In this document: positions 34,660 to 45,469 of the stretch, piece after piece
Position numbering within the stretch: position 1 is the first letter of the stretch
Layout of the letters: every line of letters starts with the position of its first letter
Assembly: GCA_031216915.1 (NCBI GenBank)
Contig: CM062289.1
Coordinates: forward strand, 249,979,113 to 250,043,112
DNA from: Pictodentalium vernedei
Taxonomy: Eukaryota; Mollusca; Scaphopoda; Dentaliida; Dentaliidae
Length of the DNA stretch: 64,000 nt
Direction: 5' to 3'
The notes under the pieces: model-generated
Told to the model about the DNA's origin: nothing
Databases searched by the model: none
Seen by the model: only the letters and a program-made list of their open reading frames with translations
Program-made: the position numbers and the translations under genes

Positions 34660-34976
34660 TAAGACGGTACAATATTTTCAACTTGGAAAGCGGTAAGATT
34701 TCCTTTAGGATTCAATTCTGTTCAAAATCCTTTGTCTGATTCGATTCGACCTGAAATGTCAGATTCTGCGGGCCCTGAAATTTATGTATCTTGTGACATC
34801 CTCGTCCACTTAGTAAATGTCGGATCGAACGATTATGTTGAACACGGTTCTTTCATTCCGAATGTAATCGCAACTCATTAGATTTTCTATTTCCATGCAA
34901 GTATTTAAGTTCGGCAATCGCAAAATCGTTCACTTTCTCGATCAGATAGCGAAATAATTACGATTTGGGGACAATA

Positions 34977-35198
34977 CTGTAAAACTTTAACATTTTTTTG
35001 TTCTAGAATTGTATGTCCTAGTTATGGCTTTAAATGGGCTGAAATGAGCCATTAGCATTTTCTAAGATGTGGCAATTTGCCAGTTGGCAAATTACTATAT
35101 CTTTTAAAATGCTAATGATTCATTTTAGTCAGTTATATTAATAGGTAGAAATTATAATTCTAGAAAATACAATTGTAAAAGTTTCATAGTATTGGCTC
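34977..35198. mobile_element. Palindromic MITE, family P1
   Basis: Left end CTGTAAAACTTTAACATT with TTCTAGAATTGTA pairs with the right end TTCTAGAAAATACAATTG and TAAAAGTTTCATAG. The inner parts GAGCCATTAGCATTTT and AAAATGCTAATGATTC pair around GCCAGTTGGCAAATT. A left-half copy occurs at 47966-48085. Confidence 0.75.
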
Positions 35199-37089
35199 CC
35201 GGTCGCGACACTTTTCTACTGGTGGATACGGATATTATATGTAAAATGTACAACCCCAATACTGAATCACGAAGAAGAAACAAAATAGAAAATGAGATGT
35301 AAAATTTTCGCGTTCATTCTTTTTCGGGTGAGATTCTACTTTACAGTGTTAGACAAGCGGACAGATAATTTTGAACACGTCGTAACCCAGTCGCGTTCCT
35401 GTTGGAATTATCTGTCCACTTCTGTAATGAGAGGAGTCTACCATACATATATGATCAAACTGTTCCTGTGAAAAATCTTGTCTCAGTGAATGTCGGTGCA
35501 CATTAATGCTCGGAAATCTCATGTGAGCAACGTCTCTAGAAACATTTCTAATGAACGCTTTCAAAAATCCCACCTTTGTTCATAAAAGGACAAGCTTTCC
35601 AGAAGCAGAACACGAGAACGGAAACAAGTGTCCCCAAAGGCTTGTTTCGTTAAAAGCTGTGTTTTTCCCGAGTGCTGTTCTTAATATCCCCCTTATACAC
35701 CGCATTGACCCGTGGTGGTCAGATCGAAACACAGACACCAGTGGATTATGGGCAATTTGTTAGTGATGGAACCTTGTCGATGACTGCTAGCAAGTGTCTT
35801 TGTGCTGAACGAGATTGACTTCTTTGCTCAGTCATTCAGCAAACACTGGACTGCCCCGAAGACAGCAATGTGTGCAGTTGGTTTCTTACCGTACTTTCCG
35901 AAAAATGTTACGAATGAGCTGACCTAATATAAGTGAACGATGAAATATCCTAACCAAGGATCTTTGGATTTAATTAGTCTGTGTGAAACACACAGACTTT
36001 CATTTTTGTACGGTTTCTTTTTTTTTTCTTTTTCTTATTCTCCTGTCTTCTGTCTTCTATACGCTTTCTTGTCCGCACGATAACTCGAAAACGATTTGTC
36101 CTATCTTGCTGATTCTTGGCATGCAGATAGACAGTCATTGTGAACTCGAGCACCTGTGTGTTTCAGGTCTCTAGAACCCTTGAGTATGGCCACATCGGCC
36201 ACAGGGTTTTTACGGCCTTTAATTTCTTGTAACATTAAATTATCCTGAAGCAATTGCTATGTTATATTTATTCACACTGGAGAACAGTGTAAACAATCAA
36301 ATTACAGTTGTGGCGTTAGCTGTCAAACATTAAATGTTATCTGTTATTTTAATCACGTGTCAGTTTCATCCTCAAACCAAGTTGAGAGAAACCCTTTGCT
36401 ATACAAGGGAATGTTTAAACTATTCAGTTCAATGCGTTTAACCCTCTGAAGACATTAATGTGGGTTCCAAAATATTAATTCATGCAATGTACGAATAATG
36501 ATAACCCTTTCCATACGCAGCTTACTGCTCTAAACATCATTCAAATAGGTGGTTGAGCCAAAAATGCCCATTTCTGAGTCCTTGATCGAACCCTTTGAAT
36601 GCTAATCACATATATGCTTTTTCTGGTTTCTTAGAAAAAAATTATCTGATTCCTGTATGAATATCTTTAAATACTGTTAACGAAAACCTATCTCTGACTT
36701 CTTTAAAAATATTTTATCCCAAAAGGTAAGCCTCCATAAATTCTCTTTCTAATTTGTTTATTTCTGATGCTTTAACCATTTTCACGCAGACGTGAATCTA
36801 CTGGATGCAGTAAATTCTGTTTCTCTAGTTGGAACTCGTTTTGCTTTAAAACACCAGTTGTCTGTTTTGACGAATCACCGTAACCGACCATCATGCCACA
36901 TAAAACAAACAATCACTACAACATGACGAGTATGTTTTGTGCTGACTCGAACCTCCCATCTCCGCCAACCCACACCAAGCTCGGGAAACAGGCACTGCTA
37001 TATGTACCAGAACCGATGTTACATGTTTTCACATTTTCAAACATTCTTGATATTAATTCTATGACAAATAAATGGACTAGAATTCTGTA
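35199..37089. other. No gene; one short hairpin
   Basis: GTCTGTGTGAAACACACAGAC (about 35979-35999) is a near-perfect small palindrome followed by a T-rich run. The following DNA (GATAACTCGAAAACGATTTG, about 36080) resembles generic dispersed repeats, but no copy lies in the window. Short ORFs only. Confidence 0.45.
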
Positions 37090-37380
37090 ATTGAATCACA
37101 CCTAAATATGCTCTTTTCCGGTGCATATCAATTGTTTTCAGGTACATTATTATTACCGCGATAATTAGTACGTGTCATTAGCATATTGACAAACTTTTCC
37201 TTTGAAAGTTTCATGTTGGGATATATCTGGCATTGAAACACTCTCTGGTATACAGACAACACGTCGTATGATTGTGGTTCTTTAACCCTCTCATTAGGCA
37301 TCTTCCATGTTAGTTTTATAACATACATTGGCAGAGCCCATGTGGGTACATGAGTTAATATGTTCAACTCTCAGCCATAA
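37090..37380 (+). repeat. Diverged dispersed repeat R2, copy 1
   Basis: Ordered words match 44995-45260: TCACA, GGTACAT, ATAATTAGTACRT versus ATAATTGGTACAT, ATATTGAC versus ATATCGAC, CTTTAACCC, and ATGTTAGTTTTATAA versus ACGTTAGTTTAATCC. The class is unknown. Confidence 0.55.
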
Positions 37381-38000
37381 TGCCGCAGATTGAAATATAA
37401 ATTGATCCTATCTGAGTTATTAGGATTTTAAGGAACTGGTCTAACTCTAGATGTCGTCTGTTGAGGCGACCCACAATACTAAATCATTTAGACGCTTAAT
37501 ACATATAGGTTATTACTACCATGTGAGTTTCCGAGATGGTGTATTGAAGTCGAGACCTTCTCTCTGGGCATATATCGACGAGACCGGTGGGACGAATCGA
37601 TATATGACCAAGAGGTGAGGTCGAGACTTCAATACCCCATCTCAGAATCCCACTTGATGGTAATAAAACCAATTTATCTTAACAATATTCCCCCTCTCTT
37701 GACTTGTTCGTTTTAATGTGACAATCGTTCAACGTCTGTGAGTTGATTTTTTATGAATGAAAATCATCATGGTATTGCGTTCTTGCGCTCATGGTATTGC
37801 GTTCTTGCGCCCTGCACGACGTAATCCACATTCATTAAACTACTTGTTCTACAGCCGTTGAAGTTTATAGCAGTGTTTCAGTTGTGTGTTTCTTTGTTTT
37901 ATTTTTCAGGTTTACGCATAGTAGGCCCATGTAAAAGTATCGTCATGGCAAAACTGATCTAGTCTAATTTATTTCATTGAGTTAGTGATTTATTTATTAG
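37381..38000. other. No gene outside the hairpin at 37.5 kb
   Basis: Besides the inverted repeat listed separately, a short tandem (TCATGGTATTGCGTTCTTGC twice, 37769-37809) is seen. No coding signal. Confidence 0.45.
37511..37668. repeat. 158-bp inverted repeat (MITE-like)
   Basis: TTACTACCATGTGAGTTTCC, GAGATGGTGTATTGAAGTC on the left pairs with GACTTCAATACCCCATCTC and CACTTGATGGTAATAA on the right. The centre has a second pair (CATATATCG / CGATATATG). Confidence 0.75.
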
Positions 38001-38570
38001 CCCGATTGTTTACAGTGAGGGCTATAGTAATGACTTTTGTCCGTCCGTCCGGGCCAACTAAACCTATTTAGGAGGTATTATTTTTAGGGGGTACCTCCAA
38101 ATTAGGGTACTATTAGGGTTAGGAGAGGAGTGGGGTTAGGGTTAGGGGTAGCCCCAGGGCAGGGCTTAAGGTTGCAGGGGTTAGGACCCAGGGGGTGGGG
38201 GTTGGGGGTCAGGGTTGGGGTTTTAGTTTTCGTAGCCCCTAAACCAAAAATAGTTCCTAGTCCTTTTGGTCTGGCTAGGGTGGGGTTAGGGTCAGGGGTC
38301 GGGTTGGGTTAGGGTTAGGGGTAGCTCCAGAGTAGATCTTAAGGTTGGGGAGGGTTAGGTCCCAGGGGCTGGGGGTTAGGTTCAGGGGTGGGGTTTTAGG
38401 GTCAGGGCAGGGTAGGGTTAGGGTGTGGTTTTTGAGTGGATGGGGTGGGGATAGGGTTAAATATAAGTTTTAGGGTGGAGGGGGTGGGGTTCCGGCTAAA
38501 ATAAGGTTATGGACATATAAAATGTTTTTTTCGTAGCCCTTAAACCCAAATAGTAAGAATGTCCGTCCGT
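38000..38570. repeat. GTTAGGG-rich degenerate repeat block with (CCGT)n edge
   Basis: Begins with AGCCCGATTGTTTACAGTGAG, a lead-in repeated at 39703 and 43453, then GTCCGTCCGTCC. This is followed by G-rich DNA with many GTTAGGG and GGGGTTAGGG words, notably GGGTTAGGGTTAGGGG-like runs near 38138 and 38308. Units are irregular, so it is not a true telomere array. Composition is strongly G-skewed on the plus strand. Confidence 0.7.
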
Positions 38571-39417
38571 CTGTCCGCCTGTCCGTCTGTTAACATTTAG
38601 AGTTTTGGTTAGAGTTTGTGGTTAAAGTGGTGTTTTTTTTTCCTGTTTAGTCATGACTTTCTTCTGTCTGTCTGTTAACATATGGAGTTCTGGTTAAAGT
38701 TTGTGGTTAAAGTTTTTTAGTCAACCTTAAAGTTTTTTGTTGTTTCTTTTCTTTTAAATTGATATTACTATTGATTGTATCATTCTCATTTTGTTTTTAT
38801 TTTTTCTGTTTCATGTTATTTTGGGAAGTATTTAACCCTTTTTTGTATGGCAATTCAACTTACAACTTCCAGGTTAAAGTTTTTGGTTATTTTTTTTTTT
38901 TTTTGGGGGGGGGGGGGGCGGGGTGTTTTAAAATTACACCTTTAATTCTTCAAACAGTTTAGTGGAATTTCACTGTTTCTTATTTGGGACAATGTCTACT
39001 ATCTACTGAACATTTCTACAGTGATTTTCATTAAAATCGGCATGATTTTAACCCCTTTTAAACATGTTTTCAGAATTACTTTCTTTGTATTAGACTTTGA
39101 CACAAACTTTCTTACTCTAATTTTTGCAGGGTCAATACAACTTAATGATTCCATTTACATCAATGATTTCTTTTATCGGTTTTAGGAAATATTTAACCCT
39201 TTTTTGCCAATCAGTTTTACTTAGTATTCCCAGTCTAAAGTTTCGGTTTAAAGTTCTGCTTTTCAAGGTTCTACCTTTCATTCTCCAAACACTCTGTTAC
39301 TACGTCATTTCCTTTTTTTCATTTCGGGCAAGGTCAACTGAAGCTGCACACAGTGGTTTCAAATAATATTGGCATTAATTTAACCCTTTTCACAACGCTT
39401 TTCGGGGTGGGGGGATG
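38571..39417 (+). repeat. Two diverged tandem units of about 363 bp
   Basis: TATTTAACCCTTTTTTG starts comparable units at about 38829 and 39192; each continues with a CAGGTTAAAGTTTTTGG-like or CAGTCTAAAGTTTCGG-like word and CTCCAAACACTCTG-like or CTTCAAACAGTTTAG-like words. A G tract at 38906-38919 interrupts the first. Confidence 0.6.
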
Positions 39418-39700
39418 CAATTAGGCACTTTTTTTTTTCTTTCATAAAAAGTGCTTTTTTACAGGTTTGGTTAGAGTTTGTGATTAAAAACCCAGACAAA
39501 CACCACCACCCCCCTCCCCCAACCCTCCCCCCCCCCCCCAATTAGGCTTTGTTTTCTTATTTTCTCCAATACGCATTTTGAACTATTTACGTCACTACAT
39601 GCGGAACCTTTTTTTGAACTTATGTACCCCCCTTCCCCTCCCCCCCCCCCCCCGGCGGCCAATTAGGCACTTTTTTTTTCTTTCGTCAAAAATGCTTTTT
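39418..39700. repeat. CAATTAGGCAC module with poly-C tracts
   Basis: CAATTAGGCACTTTTTTTTT and CAGACAAACACCACC, poly-C, AATTAGGC, CGCATTTTGAACTATTTAC recur in the same order here and at 42760-43440, on both sides of the 146-bp satellite. Confidence 0.75.
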
Positions 39701-39702
39701 AG

Positions 39703-39790
39703 CCCGACTGTTTTCAGTGAGGGCTAGAGTCATGACTTTTGTCCGTCCGTCCGTCCGTCCGTCCGTCCGTCCGTCCGTCTGTTAACATTT
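39703..39790. repeat. AGCCC...GGGCT lead-in and (CCGT)n microsatellite
   Basis: AGCCCGACTGTTTTCAGTGAG is followed by GGGCTAGAGTCATGACTTTT and about nine GTCC/CCGT units. The same arrangement occurs near 38000 and 43453. Confidence 0.85.
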
Positions 39791-39839
39791 AGAGTTTTTG
39801 TTAAAGTTTGTGGTTAAAGTTTTTTTTACTGAAGGTTCA

Positions 39840-42240
39840 AGTGGGATGATTCCGTATGATGTCTAGATGAGAATTTCCCCATTTGGGCGTGATCTGTCAA
39901 CCGTGCCGAGCCCAAAACCCGAAAACCTTTAGCACAGTCTACAGGTCATATTTTTGAAGGGATTTCATTGTAACTTGATAGGTTGACTTCATATAATGTC
40001 TAGATGAAAAAGTCACCTTTTGGACGTGATTGGGCAAATGTGACTGCTACAGGGGCCCGAAGCCCAAAAAACGTTTAGCACAGTCTACAGGTCATACTTA
40101 TGAAGGGATTTCATTGTAACTTCGTAGAATCACTTCAGATGATTCCCAGATAAGAATGTGCCCTTTTGGTTGCGATCATTCAACCATGATGGCTTCCCGA
40201 GCCTGAAGCCCGAAAACCTTTAGCACAGTCTACAGGTCATATTTATGAAGGGATTTCATTGTAACTTGGTAGGTTGACTTCATATAATGTCTAGATGAGC
40301 ACATCCCATTTTGGACACGATTGGACACGATTGGGCAACTGTGACGGCAACAGGGGCCCGAAGCCCGAAAACCTTTAGAACAGTCTACAGGTCATAATTA
40401 TGAAGGGGTTTCATTGTAATTTGGTTGGGTGACTCCAAATAATGTCTAGATGAGAACGACCCATTTTGGTTGCGATCATTCAGCCTTGATGGCTGCCTGA
40501 GCCCAAAAACCTTTAGCATAGTCTATAGGTCGTATTTATGGAAGGATTTCATTGTAACTTGTTAGGTTGCCTCCATATAATGCCTAGATGATGACATCAC
40601 CTTTTGGTCGTGATTGGTCAACTGTGATGGCTACAGGCGCCCGAAGCCAGAAAATCTTGAGCACAGTCTACAGGTCATATTTATGAAGGGATTTCATTGT
40701 AACTTCATAGGATCACTCCAGATGATGCCCAGATGAGAATGTCCCCTTTTGGATGCGATCGTTCAACCATGATGGCTGCCCGAGCCCAAAGCCCGAAAAC
40801 CTTTAGCACAGTCTTCAGGTCATATTTATGAAAGGATTTCATTGTAACTTGGTAGGTTGACTTTATATAATGTCTAGATGAGGACAGCCCCTTTTGGTCA
40901 TGATAGGGCAAGTGTGACGGCTACAGGGGCCGAAAGCCCCAAAACCTTTAGCCTAGACTATAGGTCGTATTTATGGAAGGATTTCATTGTAACTTGTTAG
41001 GTTGACTCCATAAAATGCCTAGATGATGACATCACCTTTTGGTCGTGATTGGTCAACTGTGATGGCTACAGGCGCCCGAAGCCCGAAAATCTTGAGCACA
41101 CTCCACAGGTCATATTTATGAAGGGAGTTCATTGTACCGTGGTAGGATGACTCCAAATAATGTCTAGATGAGAACGTCCCCTTTTGGTCACGATCATTCA
41201 GTCTTGATGGCTGCCCGAGCCCAAAAACCTTTAGCATAGTCTATAAGTCATATTTATGGAAGGATTTTATTGTAACTTGGTAGGTTGACTCCATATAATG
41301 CCTAAATGATGACATCCCCTTTTGATCATATCTATGAAGGGATTTCATTGTAACTTCGTAGGATCACTCCAGATGATGCCCATATGAGAATGCCCCCTTT
41401 TGGTTGTGCTCATTCAACCATGATGGCTACCTGAGTCGAAAGCCCGAAAACCTATAGCACAGTCTACAGGTCATATTTATGAAGGGATTTCATTGTAACC
41501 TGGTAGGTTGATTTCATATAATGTCTAGATGAAAACTTCTCTTTTGGATGCAATGGGCAACTGTGATGGCTACAGGGGCCCGAAGCCCGAAAACCTTACG
41601 TACCGTCTACAGGTCGTATTTATGAAGGGTTTTCAATGTAACTTGGTAGGATGACTCCAAATAATGTCCAGATGAGAACGTCCTCTTTTGGTCGCGATCA
41701 TTTAGCCTTGATGGCTGCCCGAGCCCAAAACCCCAAAACCTTTAGCATAGTCTATAGGTCATATTTATGGAAGGATTTTATTGTAACTTGTTAGGTTGAC
41801 TCCATATAATGCCCAGATGATGACATCCCCTTTTGGTCGTGTTTAGTCAAGTGTGATTGCTTCAGGGGCCCGAAGTCCGAAAACCTTGAGCACGATCTAC
41901 AGGTCATATATATGAAGGGGTTTCATTATAACTTCGTAGGATCACTCCAGATTATGCCCAGATGACAACGCCCACTTTTGATCGCGATCATTCAACCATG
42001 ATGGCTTCCCGAGCCAAAAACTTTAGTACAGACTACAGATCGTATTTGTGAAGGGATTTCATTGTAACTAAGTAGAATGACTCAGTATAATGTCGAGATG
42101 AGGACGTTCCCTTTTAGTTGCAATCGGTCTACCGTCATGGCTACACAGGCCTGAAGCCCGAAAACTTTCAGCATAGTCTACATGCCATATTTATGAAGGG
42201 ATTTCAATGTAACTTGATATGAGGACTCATTTTGAAATCA
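39840..42240 (+). repeat. Roughly 146-bp satellite with four-monomer higher-order repeat
   Basis: About 17 monomers share AGCACAGTCTACAGGTCATA, TATGAAGGGATTTCATTGTA, and GAAGCCCGAAAACC. Starts at 39931, 40077 and 40222 give a 145-146-bp period. Monomers fall into four variants marked by TGACTTCATATAATGTC (A), TCACTCCAGATGATGCCC (B), TGACTCCAAATAATGTC (C) and TGACTCCATATAATGCC (D). They recur mostly in the order A-C-D-B, with some deletions, giving a higher-order unit of about 0.58 kb. Confidence 0.9.
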
Positions 42241-42759
42241 TGTCCCTGTAACTTGGTAACTTTCATTGACATACGTTAACTGTGAGGGCCACATACATTA
42301 ACTGTGAGGTCATATTAACCCACCCCTCAGCTCTTTAGTACCGTGTACACCTCATATTATTTTTTTATTAAAAACATAGCATGCAGGGAACAGAAATTAA
42401 CATATTCCCAATTATCACAATTCTTGTCTTATTTCATAATCCTTTCATAAACATTGAACATTATCCTTTTCATCAAACACAACGCACATACAAGTTAAGC
42501 TACAGTGTCATTGACACTTTCATTATCTCCTCCCACAAGGCAGGGGTATAGCACAGAGCTCGCTCGCTCCGTCCGTCTATCTGTCAGTCCAACCGTCAGT
42601 TCGTCCGTTTGTTCGTCAGTCCATCTGTCTGTCCTAACTTTCTTTATGCCATAACCTAAACAAAAGTTAACGGATTTCAATTCTTTTCAGTACATGTCTC
42701 TTGGCCAAGTTTGATGACCACAATCATCCAATGAAAATTGTTAAAGTTATTGCCCTGAC
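42241..42759. other. No gene; second GTCC-rich patch
   Basis: A CTCCGTCCGTCTATCTGTC stretch (about 42567-42640) and AT-rich DNA; no coding signal. Confidence 0.5.
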
Positions 42760-43440
42760 CAGCCCCCGCCAATTAGGCATTTTTTTCCTTCCTTTCCCCC
42801 AATATGCATTTTGAACTATTTACAGTCACAACATGCGGAACTTTTTTTAAACTCACGTAACCGGGGGGCAATTAGGCACTTTTTTTTCTTTCGTCAGAAA
42901 TGTATTTTTACAGGTTTGCTTAAACGTTTGTGGTTAAAAATCCAGACAAACACCACACACACTCTCTCCCCCTCCTCCCTCCTCCCCACAATCATCCAAT
43001 GAAAATTGTTGAAGTTATTGCCCTGACCAGCCCCTGCCAATTAGGCATTTTTTCCCCCTTCCTTTCCCCCAGTATGCATTTTGAACTATTTACAGTCACT
43101 ACATGCGTAACTTTTTTTAAACGGACGTAACCCCCCCCCCCCCCGGAGGGGGGGGGGGGGGCAATTAGGCACTTTTTTTTCTTTCGTCAAAAATGCATTT
43201 TTACAGTTTTGCTTAAAAGTTTGTGGTTAAAAATACAGACAAACACCACCCCACCCCCCCACCCCCCGTGCCAGTTAGGCATATTTTTTTTTCTCTTTTC
43301 CCAAAATGCATTCTGTAGGATTTAGACTGACCACATGCGGAAAAAAATGGACTCCCATAACTCCCCCCCCCCCCCCCGCCCCCATGCCCTCTCCCACATC
43401 CTCACCCAGGGCCATTTAAGTGATATTTTTCTTTGGTACA
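42760..43440. repeat. CAATTAGGCAC modules, tandem, with poly-C/poly-G tracts
   Basis: Modules with TTGCCCTGACCAGCCCC, CAATTAGGCA, ATGCATTTTGAACTATTTAC and CAGACAAACACCAC start near 42750, 43018 and 43250, a period of about 250-270 bp. A C17 run directly followed by GGAGG and a G16 run (43130-43160) forms an extreme poly-C/poly-G hairpin. Confidence 0.78.
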
Positions 43441-43452
43441 AAATGCATTTTT

Positions 43453-44000
43453 AGCCTGACTGTTTAAAGTCAGGGCTATAGACATGACTTTCGTCCGTCC
43501 ATCCGTCAGTCCGTCTATCTGTCCGTTGGTTCATCCACCTATCTGTAAACAATTGGTTTCTGACCGATAACTCCAGTTTGGATTATTTGATTTCAACCAA
43601 AGTTGATATGTGCATTTTCCAGCTAGTAATACAGGCCAGGTTTGAATATAGGTTCTACAACCTCCCAATTCCCCTCCCCCTCCCCCTTCCCCAACGGTCG
43701 TTTAGGCAGTTTTTCCAAAATGCATTTGGAAGGATTGGGAGTTATTAAATGCAAACAAACAAAAATTGACTTCTATAACACACCACCACTGCATACCAAG
43801 TATTTTGAAGGATTTGGAGTTACTCAATGCAAACAACAAAAATTGACTACTATAACACACCACCACAAATCCCCTCCCCCCCTCCCCCCCCCCCCACACA
43901 CACACTCACATACACACACATGCGTCACATACACACACACGTGTCACTTAGTTAGGCAATTATTCCCAAAATGCATTTTGAAGGATTGGGAGTTATTACA
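43453..44000. repeat. Third AGCC lead-in, then tandem units of about 80 bp
   Basis: AGCCTGACTGTTTAAAGTCAG plus GTCC repeats introduces the block. GAAGGATTGGGAGTTATTAA, AAATTGACTTCTATAACACACC and ACCAC then recur at about 43731, 43807 and 43976. (CA)n and poly-C tracts fill the gap. The 145-codon open frame over this block is low-complexity and not a gene. Confidence 0.7.
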
Positions 44001-44053
44001 TGCAAAAAAGAAAATTGCCCCTTTTGCCCAACATTGCTTTATGTACTGCATCT

Positions 44054-44299
44054 TTAATCCTTTTCTTTACACATGTTGAAGCCAACAGTACAAATTATTT
44101 TTGTGAAACATCAGATTTTTTCATTTTTTACTTCTCACCATGGCTTATTAGTCCTTATTGGAACAAGCTCATCAAGCTTGTTACATTAATAGGTCATGAG
44201 GTATGTATTGGAGTAGAGAAATGAAAAACATAAAATTTGTATAGACAATTTTGTATATCACGAGTGCAGATATGGCAGATTCGTAAGGTAAACGGTTAA
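44054..44299 (+). mobile_element. Degenerate TTAA-type MITE of the A/B group
   Basis: TTAA at 44054-44057 and 44296-44299, left tip TCCTTTTCTTTACAC, right tip CGTAAGGTAAACGG. The core TTATTGGAACAAGCTCATC and GGTCATGAGGTATG persists. Its 3' end resembles subfamily A and its core subfamily B. Confidence 0.75.
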
Positions 44300-44383
44300 C
44301 AAAAAATGGCTCCGACTATTTTGTGTCTAAGCATTGCCATTGCTGGGACAGTCGGGCTGCATGCATGACATCACTCTAGTCTT

Positions 44384-44635
44384 TTAACCCTTTACCTAAC
44401 GTAACGGCCAAAACCGGCCAGCGCTATTCTCAAAAATCGCCAATTAATTTTCTTTATTTTTTTCATTTTTGTCTCAAAAACATAGGTTATGACCCCTCGT
44501 TGGAACGAGCTCGTCGAGCTCGTTCCAACGAGGGGTCATAACCTATGTTTTTGAGACAAAAAAATGGAAAAAATTAGTTATTCAAGAATTATTTTTGCAA
44601 GTGTCGTCTGCTTTTCAGGTTAGGTAAAGGGTTAA
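44384..44635 (-). mobile_element. Complete TTAA-type MITE, subfamily B (252 bp)
   Basis: TTAA at 44384-44387 and 44632-44635, tips CCCTTTACCTAACG and GTTAGGTAAAGGG. Perfect core palindrome (GAGCTCGTCGAGCTC within long arms). Orientation is reversed relative to 10100-10349: it begins with CGGCCAAAACCGGCC. Confidence 0.9.
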
Positions 44636-44994
44636 TTACTGTTTTCAAAAATACATTGATGAACTTCGTGAATGCATTACAGTTGTGTAATCAGTTTTCG
44701 ACGAGTGCAGGTAAAACACGTTCTCTTTCTGAATCGAATGATCGCACGTGCGGTTCTTCCCTAAATACAGATTCGTATTTTGTCTAGTCGTTTTTACTTG
44801 TATTGTTGTAAGATAGAAAGATATACCAACATGATGGGTTTGTCAAGTGCCAGTATGAGCTACAGCACCACTTATCCCCACTTCGACCTCAACACTAGAG
44901 CCATAATGTTTGTGTAAGGCACGGTGTAACTGGTTTCTACAAATGCATTTTTAAATATGTTTGATGAGTCTAAAGCAAATCATAAGACTCGAAG
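44636..44994. other. No gene recognised
   Basis: No repeat or coding signal recognised. Confidence 0.4.
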
Positions 44995-45260
44995 TGTTTT
45001 TCAGATCACAATTACAGGTGTGTTTATAGGTACATACCAATTACTTGCAGGTATTTTATTTCTTGCACAATAATTGGTACATACTATTGATATATCGACG
45101 AACAATTGTTTCAATAGTTCGTAGATATGAGATGCCTGACCTCGATGCACACCATAGTACGTAGATGACAAATCTGAAGATTATGGTCGTTTAACCCCTT
45201 CTTTCACAAAAGTGCACGTTAGTTTAATCCTCTACACACAGATGTCAAATTTCGAAATGT
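44995..45260 (+). repeat. Diverged dispersed repeat R2, copy 2
   Basis: Counterpart of 37090-37380; see the ordered words listed there. Confidence 0.55.
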
Positions 45261-45469
45261 GAAGCAACAAACGTTTACCATACTGGAACGAAAAAAATTA
45301 ACCTATCCATTCTTGTTAACTGGTAGAGTGCTGAGTTATTTATGGTCATCAAAATTTGATTACATATCTCTGCATTGTTGCAATTTGTGGGAGGATGCCA
45401 AATGTCACTATCCCATAAATTGTAACAAGGCACATCCTAACAGTCTGAACTAGAGGCGTGACTATCCCA

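Larger units (their letters stand above)
31661..34662. mobile_element. TTAA-flanked unit: 458-bp direct repeats around a CpG-free block
   Basis: Two direct repeats (31664-32121, 34202-34659) are nearly identical, with about five visible differences in 458 bp. The outer junctions read TTAA-GGTCTC on the left and ATACC-TTAA on the right; the inner junctions read ATACC-TATA and TATA-GGTCTC. The layout resembles an LTR element, but there is no TG...CA end, no plausible tRNA primer site after the left repeat, no polypurine tract before the right one, and no gag/pol ORF. Recombination between two copies of a small 4-bp-TSD element is an equally good reading. Confidence 0.65.

Noticed and set aside
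31661-34662. Classic LTR retrotransposon
   Set aside because: Direct repeats are present, but TG/CA ends, primer-binding site, polypurine tract and gag/pol frames were not found; kept as unresolved instead.
35349-35430. Similarity among short segments at 25.0, 35.4, 57.7 and 63.8 kb (GACAGA...TTTTGA...GATCG words)
   Set aside because: Shared words are short and gapped; I could not establish a common repeat by eye.
37896-37975. Acceptor-like TTTTATTTTTCAG with short open stretch
   Set aside because: The frame closes within a few codons and no donor follows.
43642-44079. 145-codon open frame, plus strand
   Set aside because: It spans tandem and C-rich low-complexity repeats; the protein is mostly repeat-encoded proline/histidine/threonine and not a gene.
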